Source: Pseudacidovorax sp. RU35E
GTDB lineage: Bacteria; Pseudomonadota; Gammaproteobacteria; Burkholderiales; Burkholderiaceae_C
Assembly (NCBI RefSeq): GCF_900156165.1
Contig: NZ_FTMY01000016.1
Span: 79,063 to 143,062, forward strand
Direction of reading: 5' to 3'
Length of the DNA: 64,000 nucleotides
Shown here: piece after piece, positions 39,640 through 48,731 of the stretch
Position numbering within the stretch: the stretch's first letter is position 1
Layout of the letters: every line of letters starts with the position of its first letter
Notes under the pieces: model-generated
The model's input: the letters and a program-made list of their open reading frames with translations, nothing else
What the model was told of the DNA's origin: nothing
Database searches by the model: none
Program-made: the position numbers and the translations under genes

Positions 39640-40560
39640 ATGCAACTGCCATCCCGCGTCCAGATCGTCGACGTCGGCCCGCGCGACGGGCTGCAGAACG
39701 AAAAGCAGCCCGTGCCCGCCGAGGTCAAGGTCGAACTGGTGCAGCGCCTGCAGGCCGCCGGCCTGACAGAGATCGAGGTGACCAGCTTCGTCAGCCCCAA
39801 GTGGGTGCCGCAGATGGCCGACAACGCGCAGGTGATGCATGGCATCCAGCGCAAGAGCGGCGTGCGCTACTCGGTGCTCACGCCCAACATGAAGGGGCTG
39901 GAGTCTGCTCTGGCCGCGCCGCGCGAGGAATGGCCCGACGAGATCGTCGTCTTCGGTGCGGCCAGCGAGGCCTTCAGCCAGAAGAACATCAACTGCTCCA
40001 TCGCCGAGAGCATCGAGCGCTTCGCGCCGGTGGTGGCGGCGGCCAAGGCCCAGGGCATCGCGGTGCGCGGCGCCATGAGCTGCACGGTGGGCTGCCCATA
40101 CGAAGGCGAGATCGCGCCCGCCAAGGTGGGCTACCTGGCCGGGCTGATGAAGGGCATCGGCGTGGCGCGCGTGGACGTGGCCGACACCATCGGCGTCGGC
40201 ACGCCGCGCAAGGTGCAGGCCGCGCTGGAGGCGACGCTGGCTCACTTCGCGGTCGATGCCGTCTCGGGCCACTTCCACGACACCTATGGGCAGGCCCTGT
40301 CCAACACGCTGGCGGCGCTGCAGCTGGGCGTGTGGAACCATCAGTCTTCCATCGCCGGCCTGGGCGGCTGCCCCTATGCCAAGGGCGCGACCGGCAATGT
40401 CGCGACCGAAGACATGGTCTATCTGCTGCACGGGATGGGCATCGACACGGGCATCGACCTCGACGCGCTGATCGACGCCGGCGTCTTCATCAGCCAAGCC
40501 CTGGGCCGCGAGCCGAACTCGCGTGTCTCCAAGGCCGTGCGCACCAAGCGGGCGGGCTGA
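39640..40560 (+). CDS. liuE: hydroxymethylglutaryl-CoA lyase
   Basis: 306 residues. Splits HMG-CoA into acetyl-CoA and acetoacetate, the last step of the liu pathway. TIM-barrel motifs VDVGPRDGLQNE (metal-binding Asp), TSFVSPKWVPQMAD, SGHFHDTYGQALSN and the lid loop GLGGCPYAKGATGN with catalytic C244. The stop overlaps the following start by one base. Confidence 0.95.
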   Translation: MQLPSRVQIVDVGPRDGLQNEKQPVPAEVKVELVQRLQAAGLTEIEVTSFVSPKWVPQMADNAQVMHGIQRKSGVRYSVLTPNMKGLESALAAPREEWPDEIVVFGAASEAFSQKNINCSIAESIERFAPVVAAAKAQGIAVRGAMSCTVGCPYEGEIAPAKVGYLAGLMKGIGVARVDVADTIGVGTPRKVQAALEATLAHFAVDAVSGHFHDTYGQALSNTLAALQLGVWNHQSSIAGLGGCPYAKGATGNVATEDMVYLLHGMGIDTGIDLDALIDAGVFISQALGREPNSRVSKAVRTKRAG

Positions 40561-40799
40561 TGGCGCTCGGCGACGACCTGCCGCCACTGCCGGCCATCCG
40601 GCTCGGCCGCTATCGGCACTACAAGGGCCTGGAGTACGAGGTGCTCGGTGTGGTGCGACACAGCGAGACGCTGGCGCCGATGGTGCTCTACAAGCCGCTC
40701 TACGACGACCGCGGCCTGTGGGTGCGGCCCTTTGGCATGTTCGAGGAGCGCATCGTGCACGAGGGGCGCGAACAGCCGCGCTTCGCCTTCATCGGCTGA
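40560..40799 (+). CDS. DUF1653 protein
   Basis: 79 residues: LGRYRHYKGLEYEVLGVVRHSETLAP, LYDDRGLWVRPFGMFEE and a closing RFAFIG are the whole DUF1653 family. These small proteins are of unknown function. The start overlaps the liuE stop by one base, so it is translated from the same message. Confidence 0.88.
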   Translation: MALGDDLPPLPAIRLGRYRHYKGLEYEVLGVVRHSETLAPMVLYKPLYDDRGLWVRPFGMFEERIVHEGREQPRFAFIG

Positions 40800-40833
40800 G
40801 GCCTTGCGACGGCGCCGACAATCGCGGCCATCT

Positions 40834-41340
40834 ATGTGCGGATCCGAACTCCATTCCCTACCCGACGGCGTGCAGCGTGTGGCGCGCCACCTTCTCGACG
40901 CGGGCCACCCGCATGCACCGCGCATGCTCGATGACGCCTGCCGCACCGCGCAGGAAGCGGCCGACGTGCTCGGCGTGGCCGTGGGCCAGATCGCCAAGAG
41001 CATCATCTTCCGCCGCAAGGCCGACGACGTGGCGGTGCTGGTCGTCACCTCCGGCGACCGGCGTGTGGACGAGAAGAAGGTCGACGCCCTGGTGGGCAAG
41101 ACCGGCCGCGCGGATGCCGACTTCGTGAAGTCGCGCACCGGCTTTTCCATCGGCGGCGTCTCGCCGGTGGGCCATGTGACCAAGCCCGTGGTGCTGATCG
41201 ATGCCGAGCTGTTCCGCTTCGAGACCGTCTGGGCCGCTGCCGGGCATCCGCATGCGGTGTTCCCGCTGCGGCCGCAGGACCTTCCCGTGCTCACCGGCGG
41301 CGCGCCGGTGGCGGACGTGGTGCAGGCGGTGGCGGCATGA
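40834..41340 (+). CDS. YbaK/EbsC-family Cys-tRNA(Pro)/aminoacyl-tRNA deacylase
   Basis: 168 residues. The deacylase core: TAQEAADVLGVAVGQIAKSIIFR, LVVTSGDRRVDEKKVDALVGK, FVKSRTGFSIGGVSPVGH. This family hydrolyses misacylated tRNA(Pro) species. Start at ATG 40834, 34 bp after DUF1653; the end overlaps the DUF1289 gene by four bases. Confidence 0.88.
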   Translation: MCGSELHSLPDGVQRVARHLLDAGHPHAPRMLDDACRTAQEAADVLGVAVGQIAKSIIFRRKADDVAVLVVTSGDRRVDEKKVDALVGKTGRADADFVKSRTGFSIGGVSPVGHVTKPVVLIDAELFRFETVWAAAGHPHAVFPLRPQDLPVLTGGAPVADVVQAVAA

Positions 41341-41594
41341 GCGGACCCGACGTCGACACGCCCCAGAGACCGCTGGCCGCCCGCGCCGCGCTGATGCGCG
41401 AAGCCGTGCGCCAGGGGCTGGAGCCCGTGCCTTCACCCTGCGTCAATGTCTGCCGTATGTCGGCGACCAGCGGCCTGTGCGAAGGGTGCTTCCGCACCAT
41501 CGAGGAGATCCGGCTCTGGAGCCGATCGACCGATACGGCCCGGCTCGCCGTGTGGGACCAGGTGCTGGCGCGCAGCGCCCCGCCGGTCGGCTGA
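41337..41594 (+). CDS. DUF1289 cysteine-motif protein
   Basis: 85 residues carrying PSPCVNVCRMSATSGLCEGC followed by FRTIEEI-LWS, which is the complete DUF1289 pattern with four Cys in CxxxC...CxxC-like spacing, presumably metal binding. Function unknown. Coupled by an ATGA overlap to the deacylase gene. Confidence 0.88.
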   Translation: MSGPDVDTPQRPLAARAALMREAVRQGLEPVPSPCVNVCRMSATSGLCEGCFRTIEEIRLWSRSTDTARLAVWDQVLARSAPPVG

Positions 41595-41642
41595 GCGCAC
41601 AGAGAGCCCCGACGCAGAACGAACGACAAGGAGACAGCCGCC

Positions 41643-42278
41643 ATGAAGCACATCGACTTCTACCTCGACTTCATCTCGCCCTATGCCTACCTGGCCTTCG
41701 AGCACCTGCCCGAGGCGCTGGCCGGGCTGAGCTACAGCGTGGCCTACAAGCCGGTGCTGCTGGGCGCCATCGTGCGGCACCACGGCCACAAGGCACCGGC
41801 GGAGGTGGCGAGCAAGCGGCAATGGACCTACCGCCACATCCTCTGGCTCGGCCATTCGCTGGGCATCCCCATCGAAATGCCGGCCATGCATCCCTACAAC
41901 CCGCTGCCGCACCTGCGCCTGGCGGTGGCCGCCTCGCGCGGCGGTGAAGTCAGCCGGCACCAGGCCGAGCAGTTCTTCCGCGAGGTGTGGCGCGGCGGCC
42001 AGGACGCCATCGACCCGGCACGCCTGGACGCCTTGAAGGCCCGCCTGCAGCCCGCACGCGACGTGGCCGATGCCGCCGTGAAGGCCGAACTCAAGGCCAA
42101 CACCGACGCCGCCATCGCACAGGGCGCCTTCGGCGTGCCGGCCTTCGTGGTGGACGGCCGGCTGTTCTGGGGCTTCGACAGCCTGCCCATGCTGCGCGCC
42201 TACCTGCAGGGCGACGCCTGGTTCGACGGCCCGCAATGGGCGTCGGCCGACCAGCGGCCGTCGGCGCTGGCCGGCTGA
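41643..42278 (+). CDS. 2-hydroxychromene-2-carboxylate isomerase-like (DsbA/GST-kappa fold)
   Basis: 211 residues: HIDFYLDFISPYAYLAFEHL with the catalytic-type Ser, GAIVRHHGHKAPAEV, and the late GAFGVPAFVVDGRLFWGFD motif typical of the NahD family. These enzymes isomerise glutathione adducts; here it may be a glutathione-dependent detoxifying enzyme, since no aromatic pathway is near. Preceded by an AGGAGA ribosome site. In the following 264 bases (42279-42542) I see no gene. Confidence 0.88.
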   Translation: MKHIDFYLDFISPYAYLAFEHLPEALAGLSYSVAYKPVLLGAIVRHHGHKAPAEVASKRQWTYRHILWLGHSLGIPIEMPAMHPYNPLPHLRLAVAASRGGEVSRHQAEQFFREVWRGGQDAIDPARLDALKARLQPARDVADAAVKAELKANTDAAIAQGAFGVPAFVVDGRLFWGFDSLPMLRAYLQGDAWFDGPQWASADQRPSALAG

Positions 42279-42542
42279 TCGCTTCGCCAGCCGCTGGGGA
42301 GTGGGATCTCCGGCCGGTCGCGTCTGCGGCCATGCTTTTGGGCCGGCCATCCCGGCCTAGGGTCTTCCCGATGCAGCCCCGCGAGCAGCCTCCATTCCTG
42401 CCTGATGAAAACCGCGCCGCGGGTTAGTCCCTAAATCGTCAGAATCGGTTCAGTTTCACGCAAGCCAACGGTCAGTCGCCCCCCAAAGAATCCGCCCACG
42501 GTCCCGATCCGGCGGCCGATTCAACAATCAGGAGACAGACAC

Positions 42543-44234
<1,692 letters not shown>

Positions 44235-44243
44235 TAGAAGGCA

Positions 44244-44337
44244 CCCCCCAAGCCGCTTCGCGGTTCCCCCCTCCCTGGCGCCTTCGGCTTGGAGGGGGGC
44301 GCACCCAGCGGCCTGGCAAAGCCAGTTCCGCGGGTGC
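44244..44337. repeat. palindromic extragenic repeat
   Basis: The 163-bp gap between the transporter and the next small gene holds pyrimidine/purine-rich mirror blocks (ccccctccctgg... and ...ttggaggggg at about 44266-44299) and an inverted pair gcaccc (44301-44306) / gggtgc (44332-44337). Such blocks resemble extragenic palindromes of GC-rich betaproteobacteria; copy number in this genome is not visible. Confidence 0.5.
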
Positions 44338-44397
44338 ACTGGCATGGCTTTCTCCGCGGCTTTCGTTTCTCGTTCACCCTTTCAGGAGACCTTTTTC

Positions 44398-44529
44398 ATG
44401 TGGAAGATCGCCATCGGCTTCGTCGTGTTTGCCGCCCTCTCGCTGTTCGTCATCCTGCAGGCCGGCGACAAGGTCGACATGAGTGGCGAGAAGCACGGCG
44501 CCGACGTAGAGCACGCGCCGGCCAAATAG
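44398..44529 (+). CDS. 43-residue single-pass membrane protein
   Basis: Short gene with an AGGAGA ribosome site 8 bp before the ATG. The protein is one hydrophobic helix (KIAIGFVVFAALSLFVILQ) followed by a polar, His-containing tail (MSGEKHGADVEHAP). Encoded 160 bp after the MHS transporter and before a strong terminator, so it ends that transcript. It may be a transporter-associated small protein; no family is recognised. Confidence 0.7.
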   Translation: MWKIAIGFVVFAALSLFVILQAGDKVDMSGEKHGADVEHAPAK

Positions 44530-44573
44530 CGTCAGGGCGGACGGCCCTGGCGGCTTTGGCAAGCCCCAACGAT

Positions 44574-44600
44574 AAGGCCCGGCATTGCCGGGCCTTTGTT
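44574..44600 (+). terminator. intrinsic terminator
   Basis: Perfect 11-base arms aaggcccggca / tgccgggcctt (44574-44596) followed by tgtt. It ends the transporter/small-protein transcript and marks the boundary to the integron remnant. Confidence 0.8.
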
Positions 44601-44631
44601 CATGGACGGGAGTGCGCGCTGCATGCTGCGC

Positions 44632-44876
44632 CGGATGACCTCCGTCCCACCCATCTCGGCAGGGTGCCGCAACCGATGGAAGCGGATGAATGCCTTCACC
44701 CAACAGACGTAGGTTTCCTCGGTACGCAGGCTGGGTTGCATCAACCGCAGGCGTCCTCGCAACAGGTCTAGCACCCGCGTGGCGCGCAGTGGCGGCAGAT
44801 CCAGATTGGGCCCGCGGGCAGGTATTTCCGAGAGGCCGTAGCGGCTAGCACACCTGGCATCGTGGGTGCTCCCCAT
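44632..44876 (-). pseudogene. intI: 3'-truncated integron integrase
   Basis: The minus strand from ATG 44876 reads [11 protein letters not shown]..., then [39 protein letters not shown] and [13 protein letters not shown], which matches the N-terminal (SAM-like, core-binding) part of integron integrases (compare the IntI start LPPLRSVKVLDQLRERIRY and TEQAYVHWVRAFIRFHG). After TEV the frame leaves the family and soon ends; the catalytic R-H-R-Y domain and the IntI-specific additional region are deleted. It points away from the cassette array as intI genes do. It cannot be active alone. Confidence 0.85.
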
Positions 44877-44989
44877 GCGGCCTGCCGACCTCAGCGAGGT
44901 GGTTGTGGGAAGGCTGCCTTTGGGTAGGCAGTTGAGCACTGTTAACGCATAGTCAAATGGGGGAATCTGGTTGCGCCTCGACGGCTTAC

Positions 44990-45067
44990 AGTGAGGCAAG
45001 CGTGCCGATTTAAGGCGCAGTACGTCTGCATCGGCAGCGTTAGCTGTCTCCCGAGAACACGTTATGC
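44990..45067. other. attI-like region with cassette insertion core site
   Basis: Lies between the intI remnant and the first cassette. Core site GTTATGC at 45061-45067 is the insertion point of cassette 1; a second core-like GTTAGCT is at about 45040. Assignment as attI rests on position. Confidence 0.5.
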
Positions 45068-45109
45068 GTCAAAGGCGCCCACCACCAACATCTCCGGGAG
45101 AATCGAACC

Positions 45110-45856
45110 ATGACGTTTCAAACCATCGCAATCCTTTCAGGTGATCGTCAAAAGACGATCCCCAACCGGTCAGAGGCCGAGGTCTTGTCGGAGATAGTGC
45201 TGCCTTTCATCGCAAGTGGTGTCATCACCGCCAAGTGGGGTGCGAAGGTTCAGTCGTACCAAGTACTCGAACTTCGAATCTATGAGACCAAGGAGCCTTG
45301 GAACAAGGTCAGAGGTCCAATCTCGGATGTCATCAAAGGCAAGAAGAACGTCTACAAGCGGTTTGGCGACAAAGCGGCTGCACTACTGTCGTCCAACAAG
45401 CCCAAAGTGTTCATCATCACGCCGATTCAAGGCGAGAAGCACGGAGACCAAGAGCAACAGCGAGTCTTCAAAGAGTACGACCTGCGTTTTGAGGCGATCG
45501 AAGGCGTGATCTCGGAGGCTGGTGCGGTCGCAATTCGCATTGACAAGGAGCACGCACTTGAGGACTTGGTCGGCCGAATCAAGAAGGAAATTCGCGGGGC
45601 GCAGTTCGTCGTCGCTGATCTGACGGATGAGCGACCGTCCTGCTACTTCGAAGCCGGATTCGCTGAGGCGCTTGGAAAGAAGGTCATCTACGTGGCAAGC
45701 AAGCACAGCGTCGCAAAGCCAGGAACCCCAACAAAGATTCACTTCGACATTCACATGAATATGAACTTTTTCTCCAACCATGAGGAATTGAAGGAGAAGC
45801 TCTCAAAGGCGATTGAGAAGAATCGGTCAGTGCTCTTTGATTCCGTTGACGCATAA
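45110..45856 (+). CDS. cassette 1: protein with nucleoside 2-deoxyribosyltransferase/TIR-like C-terminal domain
   Basis: 248 residues. The N-terminal about 95 residues are unrecognised (RIYETKEPWNKVRGPISD). Residues 98-240 read VFIITPI, then a helix to AVAIRIDKEH, VVADLTDERPSCYFEAGFAEALGKKVIYV and IHFDIHMN, a pattern typical of the nucleoside 2-deoxyribosyltransferase-like/TIR-like fold in which the Glu of YFEAGFA (E181) is the candidate catalytic residue. Such domains act on nucleotides or NAD in bacterial defence and stress proteins; the exact reaction here is inference. Ribosome site GGGAGA is 15 bp upstream. The gene is bounded by GTTATGC and GCATAAC core sites. Confidence 0.75.
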   Translation: MTFQTIAILSGDRQKTIPNRSEAEVLSEIVLPFIASGVITAKWGAKVQSYQVLELRIYETKEPWNKVRGPISDVIKGKKNVYKRFGDKAAALLSSNKPKVFIITPIQGEKHGDQEQQRVFKEYDLRFEAIEGVISEAGAVAIRIDKEHALEDLVGRIKKEIRGAQFVVADLTDERPSCYFEAGFAEALGKKVIYVASKHSVAKPGTPTKIHFDIHMNMNFFSNHEELKEKLSKAIEKNRSVLFDSVDA

Positions 45857-45887
45857 CCCTTGGTCAATCGGAGCCGCAACGTCAGGC
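45851..45887 (+). other. attC of cassette 1, shortened
   Basis: Inverse core GCATAAC (45851-45857), the exact reverse complement of the cassette's opening GTTATGC, and a core GTCAGGC at 45881-45887. Only 37 bp long, below the usual minimum of about 57, so arms have probably been lost. Confidence 0.5.
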
Positions 45888-45915
45888 ACCGGCTGGGCGC
45901 TCTAGCTATGAGCTC

Positions 45916-46169
45916 ATGGAAAAAAGGGTCTCGCAAGCAGACCCTAAGAAAAATCAAGAATCCGGTCAACTCAAAATTGACACTGGTGCTTCCGGGCTCG
46001 TTCGAGGCTGGAAAGCTGCGGTAGCCAAATTGAACTTTCCTCCAAGATTGAGGCCGCAGATGCGCCTCCATGTGAGAAGGCTTCTGCAAAATCTAAACTG
46101 CGTGATCTGCTAAATCATCCTGTCGTGGCGGCCATAGTCGGCGGCTTGGCAGGGAATATCGGAAAATAA
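45916..46169 (+). pseudogene. cassette 2: frameshifted small gene of unknown function
   Basis: The frame from ATG 45916 (MEKRVSQADPKKNQ..., GLVRGWKAAVAKLNF) is lost at about 46038-46042. In the next frame a coherent C-terminus follows: SKIEAADAPPCEKASAKSKL then LLNHPVVAAIVGGLAGNIGK and a TAA at 46167, just before the attC. One lost base near ACTTTCCTCC would restore an about 84-residue protein. The ending (hydrophobic, Gly-rich) resembles small proteins common in cassettes, but no family is recognised. Confidence 0.6.
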
Positions 46170-46190
46170 CTCACTGAACCCTCGCGCACC

Positions 46191-46258
46191 GGCCTAATTG
46201 TAGGTTCAGCTCGGACGTCAATGCTTCGCATTGCCGCCGGTTAACCTTGGCGTTAGGC
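46191..46258 (+). other. attC site
   Basis: Inverse core GCCTAAT (46192-46198), central hairpin caatg-cttcg-cattg, GGTTAACC element and core GTTAGGC (46252-46258), 68 bp in all. The motifs ctaattgtaggttc and ttaaccttggcgtt recur in the attC at 50491-50607. Confidence 0.8.
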
Positions 46259-46640
46259 CGCACAGTGAACCTCAACCCCCTTCTTCCATTCATGAGCGAC
46301 AAGACAGCCGAACCAGAGAACGAAGCGAAGATGTCTATTCCATCTACAGGGACTCCCCTTCGCGTCAACGGATCGAATTGAATTTTCCGTTTGAATCCCA
46401 GCAGCATAGGCGATGTGCGTTGACGCCACCGACGAGGAAAAGACTGCACATCTACAGACGGGCTTGTTCGGTCCATGCCGAGGCCACAGATACGAACTGC
46501 TCGGCAGGGCTCCATTCGTTCAACGTGCACGAGGCACTTGCGAGTTGTCGAGTTTTCCTGCCGCCGGTCTGACCTGTGATGGCCATCTGCGTTTCGCGTC
46601 TGCGGTTGGGAAGAACTCTTTGTCTTCGGTGCTACGGTCG
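46259..46640. other. cassette 3 body, no clear gene
   Basis: After the core site there is a possible 29-codon start (ATG 46292, MSDKTAEPENEAKMSIPSTG) that stops at 46379; continuations in other frames are open but unconvincing. Most likely a decayed or non-coding cassette later hit by the IS element on its right. Confidence 0.4.
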
Positions 46641-47690
46641 CTGGCTCAATGCACAGTGCGGTGCCAGTGGCTCCTGCATGTGATTCGGCTCGAGTGAGCC
46701 GCCCCGTGCTAGTACGGCCCACAAGATGCGCGCGTTCTTGTCGGCCAGCCCCACCACTGGCTTCTGCCAACCCACACGCTCTTTCAACTGCACCAGCCGT
46801 TGGCTGATGCGGGTAGTGCGTTTTCCGGCTGTCATCACAGCCTACTTGGCGCCCTGGATCAGCAGCGTGCGCAAATAGTCGTCCCCGCGTTTGGTGATGC
46901 GCCCCAGGCGGGCCTTGCCGCCGGTGGAGTTCTGGCTGGGCACCAGGCCCAACCAGGCGCCGAACTGCTTGGCGCTGGTGAATTGCTTGAAGTCATCAAC
47001 ACTGGCCACCAGGGCCGACGCACCGATCGGCCCGATGCCCAGCAGCGCCGCAGCCTAGCTGGCGCGCGTGTCGTTGCGGACCCGGGCCTTGACCGGTTCT
47101 TCGCACCACTTCATCTGCAGCTCCAGGTCAATGCAGTGCAGATGGGCTCGTTGCAGCATCAGGCGGGCGATGCCGGGCGGTTCATTGCTGCCGTCCTCGA
47201 TCACGTTGGCCAGTACGCGGCGCAGCGCTTCGGGGCTTCGCGGGAAGCTCATGCCGAACTCGGTGAGCACGCCGCGGATGCGGTTGATCAGCGCGGTGCG
47301 CTCGGCCTTGTAGTCCTCGCGCAGGCGGTGCACGCTGAACTGGCATTGCTGCTTGATCGTCTTCACGGGCACGAAGCGCATGTGGGGCCGGCCCGCGGCC
47401 TCGCAGATGGCGGCCGCATCGTTGGCTTCGTTCTTCCCGCTTTTGCCAGCCATGCGGTAGGGTGTGACGAAGTGGCCAGCGATCAAGCTTGCATCCAAGC
47501 CCAGGAGACGGAGTCGACGCGCCGCGTGATGCGCGCCACCGCAGGCCTCCATCGCCACCTGGCAGCCAGAGGGCAGCTCGGCGGCCTCGGCGTCTTTCTT
47601 CGCGACCCATTTCATCAAGCGCACCATCACTCGGGGGAGTATCGTGTATCGCGACCTGAACGACCCCCCACTAGCTACGGTGTCGCGGTC
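46640..47690 (-). pseudogene. IS110-family (IS1111-like) transposase, two in-frame amber stops and damaged N-terminus
   Basis: One continuous minus-strand frame: QVAMEACGGAHHAARRL, FVTPYRMAGKSGKNEANDAAAICEA, MRFVPVKTIKQQ (DEDD-type N-terminal domain), then after a TAG at 47055-47057 LLGIGPIGASALVASV, FGAWLGLVPSQNSTGGKARLGRITKRGDDYLRTLLIQGAK (the transposase_20 domain with the conserved Ser region), a second TAG at 46842-46844, and VGWQKPVVGLADKNARILWAVLARG. The usual N-terminal FDVAK-type motif is missing. It cannot give a full transposase. Confidence 0.8.
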
Positions 47691-47700
47691 GGCTGAGCGC
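46640..47700 (-). mobile_element. decayed IS110/IS1111-type insertion sequence
   Basis: A minus-strand transposase relic fills the segment between cassette 3 and the TIR cassette. No clear terminal repeats can be assigned, which is normal for this group. It lies exactly where an attC should be: its right flank is a bare core site GTTATGC (47703) without the matching inverse core nearby, as expected if the element split an attC. Confidence 0.6.
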
Positions 47701-47702
47701 AC

Positions 47703-47709
47703 GTTATGC
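47703..47709 (+). other. orphan integron core site opening the TIR cassette
   Basis: GTTATGC, matching (6 of 7) the inverse core GCATAAT at the end of the same cassette (48636). The left part of its attC is not found within 100 bp upstream, where the IS relic lies. Confidence 0.6.
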
Positions 47710-47738
47710 ACAGTTTATTAATCACTAATCAGTAAAAT

Positions 47739-48635
47739 ATGTCTATTTCGACTATTACAAGCACTATTGGAAGAATTCAACGAGAACTTGCTGACCTGTC
47801 AGCAAAATCGAGTCAAGAAACAAAGAAAGAAGTTGCCCTTTATTCAAAAATTAATCAAATTCAGAGATCAATAAACAAATCAACAACAATTTCAACAATT
47901 AATAGCAAGAGATCAGAAATAGAGCGCTATCAGCGGGAGATTGCTTCTATTTCTGAAAAACGATCTCAAATAGCGAAAAAAGAGGCCGAAAAAAATGCAG
48001 CGCTGTTAAAAGCTCGTTTGGATCTGGCAAAAGAAGAAGAAAAAGAACAAAAACGATTAGCCCAAGTCAGAGAAAGAGAGCTGAAAAAAGAACTTGAGCT
48101 TGAAAAAGAAAGACAACGAAATCAGCTAGCCTTTCAGCGAACTCTAAATGCCGAAATTCAGGCTACATCTGCACTGGCTCGCCGAGTAGAAGCAACAGTT
48201 GAAAACCATATTGAAGCACCAGAAATTAAATATGATTTATTTATTTCTCATGCGTCAGAAGACAAAGAAGATTTGGTTCGCCCTCTAGCACTAGCACTTG
48301 AGAAACGTGGTGTACAAGTATGGTATGACGAATTCACACTAAAAGTTGGTGACAGCTTGCGGAGAAGTATTGATAGTGGTTTATCAAACTCTCGTTTTGG
48401 GACGATTGTATTATCCTCGTCATTCTTTTCCAAAAACTGGACAAATTACGAATTAGATGGAATGACAGCTCAAGAAATGAGCGGTCGAAAAATGATATTA
48501 CCCATATGGCATAAAGTTTCAAAAGATGAAGTGATGCGATTTAGCCCATCAATCGCTGACAAAGTTGCACTCAACACTTCATTGTTGAACATCGATGAAA
48601 TAGCAGAACAACTTGCTGATGTTGTTCGTGGTTAG
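47739..48635 (+). CDS. cassette 4: coiled-coil TIR-domain protein
   Basis: 298 residues, strikingly AT-rich. Residues about 10-150 are one long charged coiled coil (KKEAEKNAALLKARLDLAKEEEKEQ-like). Residues 164-298 form a TIR domain: KYDLFISHASEDKEDL, GVQVWYDEFTLKVGDSLRRSI, the BB-loop region, SSFFSKNWTNYELDGM with the putative NADase Glu at E238, and a closing LPIWHKVSK. Bacterial TIR proteins cleave NAD or make signalling molecules in anti-phage defence. Alone in a cassette, with coiled coil for assembly, it could be a self-contained abortive-infection effector; that is inference. It is bordered by attC core sites on both sides. Confidence 0.88.
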   Translation: MSISTITSTIGRIQRELADLSAKSSQETKKEVALYSKINQIQRSINKSTTISTINSKRSEIERYQREIASISEKRSQIAKKEAEKNAALLKARLDLAKEEEKEQKRLAQVRERELKKELELEKERQRNQLAFQRTLNAEIQATSALARRVEATVENHIEAPEIKYDLFISHASEDKEDLVRPLALALEKRGVQVWYDEFTLKVGDSLRRSIDSGLSNSRFGTIVLSSSFFSKNWTNYELDGMTAQEMSGRKMILPIWHKVSKDEVMRFSPSIADKVALNTSLLNIDEIAEQLADVVRG

Positions 48636-48724
48636 GCATAATTTACTGTTGCACCTGACTTACGAAAATTGGCATCGCCTTTTGGCGCACCAATTTTCTA
48701 CGGCAGGTGAACAAAACGTTAGAT
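48636..48724 (+). other. attC site of the TIR cassette
   Basis: Inverse core GCATAAT (48636-48642), arms cacctg / caggtg and aaaattgg / ccaatttt around a short gcatcgccttttggcg loop, and core GTTAGAT at 48718-48724. Length 89 bp. Confidence 0.8.
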
Positions 48725-48731
48725 TTTTTCT

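Noticed and set aside
46413..46697. 94-codon plus-strand frame in cassette 3
   Set aside because: Overlaps the transposase relic end, no ribosome site or recognisable motif.
46171..46770. 199-codon minus-strand frame in cassette 3
   Set aside because: Spans an attC site and the IS end, starts inside the transposase relic, no family features; cassette genes here read plus.
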